Positions 60,474 to 64,000 of a stretch of 64,000 nt of DNA are shown here, one piece after another (positions within the stretch are counted from its first letter, which is position 1; every line of letters starts with the position of its first letter). The position numbers were made by a program, and so were the translations under genes. Source of the stretch: Rhodococcus sp. ABRD24 (GTDB taxonomy: Bacteria; Actinomycetota; Actinomycetes; Mycobacteriales; Mycobacteriaceae); NCBI RefSeq assembly GCF_004328705.1, contig NZ_CP035319.1, positions 2,418,001 through 2,482,000 of the forward strand, given 5' to 3'. Below the pieces are notes generated by a model that was not told where the DNA came from, made no database searches, and worked only from the letters and a program-made list of their open reading frames with translations.

Positions 60474-61847
60474 ATGTTGACATGGGAGGACGACTTGGAG
60501 ATACACGCACTCCACAAACGAGGCTGGACGATCTCGGCGATCGCCCGCCACACCGGCCGCAACCGTAGGACGGTCCGCAACTACCTGAACGGGACCACGA
60601 CGCCCGGCGTGCGCAAACCAGCACGCCAGGATCCGTTCGAGCCGTTCGTCGACTACGTCACCGCCCGCCTGGTCGAGGACCCACATTTGTGGGCCCGCAC
60701 CCTGTGCGACGAACTCGAGGCGCTCGGCTACACCGCCTCGTATCAGACCCTGACCCGCCAGATCCGGCAGATCCGGCAGCGAAAGCTACGACCGGTGTGC
60801 AAGGCCTGCGCGTGCGCCACCGGCCGCCCCAACGCGGTCATCGAGCACCCGCCGGGCGAGGAAACCCAATGGGACTGGGTCGAACTGCCGAACCCCCCGA
60901 CCGGGTGGGGCTGGGGAAAGACGGCGCATCTGCTCGTAGGCTCCCTCGCGCAGTCCGGGCGGTGGCGCGGGATCCTCGCCCCGGCGATGACCCAGCCGCA
61001 GCTGATCGACGGTCTCGACCGCATCGTCCGGGCATTGGGTGGCCTGACCCGCAGCTGGCGGTTCGACCGGATGGCGACGGTCTGCCACCCGGACTCGGGG
61101 AAGGTCACCGCTTCCTTCGCCGGTGTCGCCAAGCACTAAGGTGTCTCGGTCGCGATCTGCCCACCGAGATCCGGGAACCGCAAAGGCGTGGTGGAGAAGG
61201 CCAATCACACTGCTGCACAACGCTGGTGGCGAACCCTCGCCGATGACCTGACGGTGGAGCAGGCGCAGGCGAGCCTCGACGAATTCTGCCGGCTGCGCGG
61301 CGACACCCGGTTGCGCCCGACCGCGGATGGCCGATCCTCGGTGGCCACCGTCGCCGCGGCCGAACCGTTGACCGCACCGCCGGTTCCGTATCCGGTGACC
61401 GTCACCGAGACCCGCACCGTCAGCCGGCAGGCGTTGGTCGCCTACCGCGGCAACCGCTACTCGGTGCCCCCGGAGTTGGCTGCAGCGCAGGTCACCGTCT
61501 CCCGAGTTCTCGGCGGCGATGTCGTCGACATCGACACCGCCTCGCAGATCACCGTCGCCAGGCACCGACTCGCACCCGACGGGGCCGGGGCGACCGTCCG
61601 TGACCACGGCCACGTCGTCGCCCTCGAACAAGCGGCGATGGCCACCGCCTCAGCGGGTGGTCGGCCGCACCGCCGCAAGGAACGCATCCCACCCGGACCC
61701 GACGCGATCGCCGCGGCAGAAGCATTGCACCGCAGCGCCACCGAGAGGCAGATCGCGGGCGAATCATCCACTCCAGCACACACTTCAACCGTCACTGACC
61801 TGACCGTTTACGAACGAGCCGCCCGCGGAAGGAACACCCTCGCATGA
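60474..61847 (+). pseudogene. istA: IstA transposase with in-frame stop
   Basis: Codes for the helix-turn-helix (GWTISAIARHTGRNRRTVRNY), the first DDE Asp (ETQWDWVELPNPP), a second Asp near FDRMATVCH, and, downstream of the stop, the Glu region RKGVVEKANHTAAQRWW. A single TAA at 61137-61139 interrupts the otherwise continuous frame right after GVAKH; the normal codon there is Tyr (HYG), so TAC to TAA is the likely change. The frame is the same on both sides. Without read-through the catalytic triad cannot form. Confidence 0.9.
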
Positions 61848-62662
61848 GCGCAACCCCGACCACCACGCAGACGACGAGTCTCTACCAGCGCCTGCGCGGA
61901 CACCTGGCCACACTGAAACTCCACGACGCTGCCGAAGCCCTGCCGTCGGTTCTCGATCGCGCGCAGAAAGACGGTCTGTCGATGACCGCGGCCCTCGAGC
62001 AACTGTTGTCGATCGAGGTCGATGCCACCGAGGCCCGCCGTCTGGCCGGCCGGCTGCGGTTCGCGTGTCTGCCGACCCCGGCGTCGCTCGACGATTTCGA
62101 CTACGACGCAGCCCCCGGCGTCGACCGGGCACTGCTCGCCGAGCTCGGCACCTGCCGCTACCTCGAGACCGCCACCAACGTGCTGCTCATCGGCCCACCC
62201 GGAGTCGGCAAGACCCACCTGTCAGTCGGGCTCGCCCGCGCAGCGGCGCATGCCGGCTACCGCACGTATTTCACCACCGCCGCCGACCTCGCCGCCCGCT
62301 GCCACCGGGCCGCCATCGAAGGCCGGTGGGCGACCACGATGCGGTTCTACGCCGGACCGACCCTGCTGGTGATCGACGAACTCGGCTACCTACCACTTCC
62401 GGGCGAAGCCGCATCCGCACTGTTTCAGGTTGTCGCGCAACGCTATACGAAGACCTCGATCGTCATCACCACCAACCGCGGCGTCGGTGAATGGGGTGAG
62501 GTCCTCGGCGACACCACCGTCGCCGCTGCCATGCTCGACCGGCTCCTGCACCGCTCCGTCGTGCTGAACCTGGACTGCGACTCCTACCGACTCCGCGACC
62601 ACCACGCCCGCACCGAGAAACTCCGCAAAACCGTCACAGGCACCCGTCAACCACTACAGTGA
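61844..62662 (+). CDS. istB: IstB helper ATPase
   Basis: About 272 aa AAA+ protein that directs IS21 transposition. Walker A is at 117-124 (GPPGVGKT), Walker B in LLVIDELGYL, and TTNRGVGEWGEVLGD is the sensor/family signature. The start overlaps the istA stop (ATGA). It is intact, but its partner is broken. Confidence 0.95.
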   Translation: MSATPTTTQTTSLYQRLRGHLATLKLHDAAEALPSVLDRAQKDGLSMTAALEQLLSIEVDATEARRLAGRLRFACLPTPASLDDFDYDAAPGVDRALLAELGTCRYLETATNVLLIGPPGVGKTHLSVGLARAAAHAGYRTYFTTAADLAARCHRAAIEGRWATTMRFYAGPTLLVIDELGYLPLPGEAASALFQVVAQRYTKTSIVITTNRGVGEWGEVLGDTTVAAAMLDRLLHRSVVLNLDCDSYRLRDHHARTEKLRKTVTGTRQPLQ

Positions 62663-62726
62663 ACCCCGCCCACAGGTGAGCACTTTCACCGAGCACATCT
62701 GAGCACTTCCGCTGAGCCTCATCAAC

Positions 62727-63942
62727 TGCTCACGATGTTCATTCACGCCCTGATGGGCGCCGAAGCCGACACGCTGTGCGGCGCCGGCTACGGGCAACGC
62801 TCCGATGAGCGCACCAACTCCCGCAACGGGTACCGGCACCGCGACTTCGACACCCGCGTCGGCACCCTCGACGTCGCGATCCCCAAACTCCGCCAAGGCT
62901 CCTACTTCCCGGATTGGCTTCTCGAACGCCGCAAACGTGCCGAACGTGCCCTGACCACGGTCGTCGCCACCTGCTATCTGCTCGGGGTGTCGACCCGCCG
63001 GATGGAGAAACTGGTCGACACGTTGGGCATCACCTCGCTCTCGAAGTCCCAGGTCAGCATCATGGCGAAGGAGCTCGACGAGCAGGTCGAGGCGTTCCGC
63101 CACCGGCCCCTCGATGCCGGCCCGTACACATTCGTCGCCGCCGACGCCCTCGTATTGAAAGTCCGCGAGAACGGGCGCGTGGTCAACGTTCACGCCCTGG
63201 TCGCGGTCGGGGTCAACGCCGACGGCTACCGCGAAATCCTGGGCGTCGACGTCACCTCCGCCGAGGACGGCGCCGGCTGGCTCACCTTCTTCCGCGGCCT
63301 GGTCGCCCGCGGCCTGTCCGGGGTGAAACTGGTGACCTCCGACGCCCACGCCGGCCTGGTCGCGGCGATAGGCGCCACCCTGCCCGGCGCCTCGTGGCAG
63401 CGTTGCCGCACCCACTACGCGACCAATCTGATGTCGGTCACCCCGAAAACCTCGTGGCCGTGGGTGAGAACTCTGCTGCACTCGGTCTATGATCAGCCCG
63501 ATTCGGAATCCGTTCACGCACAATATGATCGGATCATCGACGCCCTCACCGAGAAGCTCCCGAAGGTCGCCGACCACCTCGACGGCGCCCGGGCCGATCT
63601 CCTCGCGTTCACCGGATTCCCGAAGCAGATCTGGCGGCAGATCTGGTCGAACAACCCGCAAGAACGGCTCAACAAGGAGATCCGTCGGCGCACCGACGTC
63701 GTCGGCATCTTTCCCGACCGCACCGCCCTGATCCGACTCGTCGGCGCCGTGCTCGCCGAACAACACGACGAGTGGATCGAAGGACGCCGCTACCTCGGAC
63801 TCGACGTCCTCGCCACCGCCCGCGGCGACAAGCCCGCCGACACCACCACCGAACCCGCCGAGGAGTTCACACCAGCCCTGACCGCATAACCCGACGAGGA
63901 ATCACGCGACGACCCCGATACACCACGCCCCTGGACTTGACC
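62727..63942 (+). mobile_element. IS256-family insertion sequence, copy 2 (5' end lost)
   Basis: Nearly identical to copy 1 (28108-29473) from TGCTCACGATG to the end TTGACC at 63942, but in the opposite orientation. The first about 35 codons and the left inverted repeat are missing, replaced by the IS21 end. Outer flanks of the two copies are different (CTGCAAAT at copy 1, TCGAAAGG at copy 2). Confidence 0.85.
62735..63889 (+). CDS. IS256-family transposase, N-terminally truncated
   Basis: 384 aa, starting at MFIHALMGAE, which is residue 35 of the complete copy 1. The DDE residues (in VAADALVLKV, TSDAHAGLV, NNPQERLNKEI) are all present. The native start and N-terminal DNA-binding helices are lost, so binding of the element's own ends is doubtful. 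Present in the + orientation. Confidence 0.88.
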   Translation: MFIHALMGAEADTLCGAGYGQRSDERTNSRNGYRHRDFDTRVGTLDVAIPKLRQGSYFPDWLLERRKRAERALTTVVATCYLLGVSTRRMEKLVDTLGITSLSKSQVSIMAKELDEQVEAFRHRPLDAGPYTFVAADALVLKVRENGRVVNVHALVAVGVNADGYREILGVDVTSAEDGAGWLTFFRGLVARGLSGVKLVTSDAHAGLVAAIGATLPGASWQRCRTHYATNLMSVTPKTSWPWVRTLLHSVYDQPDSESVHAQYDRIIDALTEKLPKVADHLDGARADLLAFTGFPKQIWRQIWSNNPQERLNKEIRRRTDVVGIFPDRTALIRLVGAVLAEQHDEWIEGRRYLGLDVLATARGDKPADTTTEPAEEFTPALTA

Positions 63943-64000
63943 TCGAAAGGCGCGAAAACCCCCACGTCCTATGCTGCCGCCATCCGACCAGCGCAGCGGG

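Larger units (their letters stand above)
60336..62724 (+). mobile_element. IS21-family element
   Basis: Bounded by TGATG...CATCA, with about 50-bp imperfect inverted ends containing repeated TGCTCA/TGAGCA units: GAAAATGCTCA twice at the left and TGAGCACTTTC / TGAGCACTTCC at the right. Carries istA (broken by one stop) and istB. No matching target duplication is present (GCCAG left against ACTGC right), and IS256 sequence follows directly on the right only, so a deletion or recombination occurred next to it. Confidence 0.85.

Noticed and set aside
28100..63950. Interpretation as a recently moved composite transposon
   Set aside because: The bases outside the two IS256 copies do not match, so no target duplication supports movement as one unit.
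1..64000. CRISPR arrays, tRNA and rRNA genes
   Set aside because: No regularly spaced repeats and no cloverleaf or rRNA-like sequence was seen by eye; a covariance-model search would be decisive.

Overview
The window looks like chromosome or large-replicon DNA of a high-GC Actinomycetota, most likely Mycobacteriales (Rhodococcus, Nocardia or Gordonia type). The evidence is the consistently high GC, frequent GTG starts, many start codons placed 6-8 bases after a TANNNT box (leaderless style), a mycobacterial-type LexA box, and families typical of the group: PucR and SARP-type regulators, MHS transporters, SCPx-like thiolases, excalibur lipoproteins and an ImuA-like protein. No rRNA, tRNA or CRISPR was seen, and no replication initiator or partition gene was recognised, so the replicon type is open.

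Region 1 (1-18.5 kb) is a catabolic cluster working on a CoA-activated acid. It has three acyl-CoA ligases, two SCPx-type thiolases, a nitronate-monooxygenase-family flavoprotein, a P450, a cyclase-type hydrolase, a fumarylacetoacetate-hydrolase-family protein, a short-chain dehydrogenase and an MHS uptake transporter, with TetR, BTAD-type and PucR regulators. Two thiolase-ligase modules face each other: cyclase-FAH-thiolase-ligase on + and transporter-thiolase-ligase-SDR on -. Several stop/start overlaps of 4 bp mark operons. The substrate cannot be read from the sequence.

Region 2 (18.5-28 kb) is mixed: a HEAT-like protein, a TipA-type MerR regulator, two hypothetical genes, and a second DNA polymerase sliding clamp translationally coupled to a small helix-turn-helix protein. 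Transposase and hydrolase remnants follow, then a RES-type toxin with an unusually long antitoxin.

Region 3 (28-64 kb) is an accessory island bounded by two nearly identical IS256-family copies in inverted orientation; the right copy is cut by an IS21 element. Inside are an ImmA/IrrE-like peptidase next to a PH-like/DEDDh/BRCT exonuclease, DUF4365 and Mrr-like nuclease-fold proteins, an Abi_2 protein, an AbiE-type toxin-antitoxin operon with a palindromic operator, an AlbA/Schlafen-type protein, a LexA-controlled ImuA-like gene and a serine recombinase. There are many broken genes: SRAP, an HNH lipoprotein with a 34-bp tandem duplication, an MFS transporter, a ribbon-helix-helix gene and istA with a single stop. 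A 0.58-kb segment is duplicated 12 kb apart. One gene sits between two 28-bp dif-like (XerC/D) sites embedded in 134-bp direct repeats, which resembles a Xer-mobilised cassette and is the most unusual structure in the window. Two tandem microprotein genes lie at 40.4-40.6 kb.
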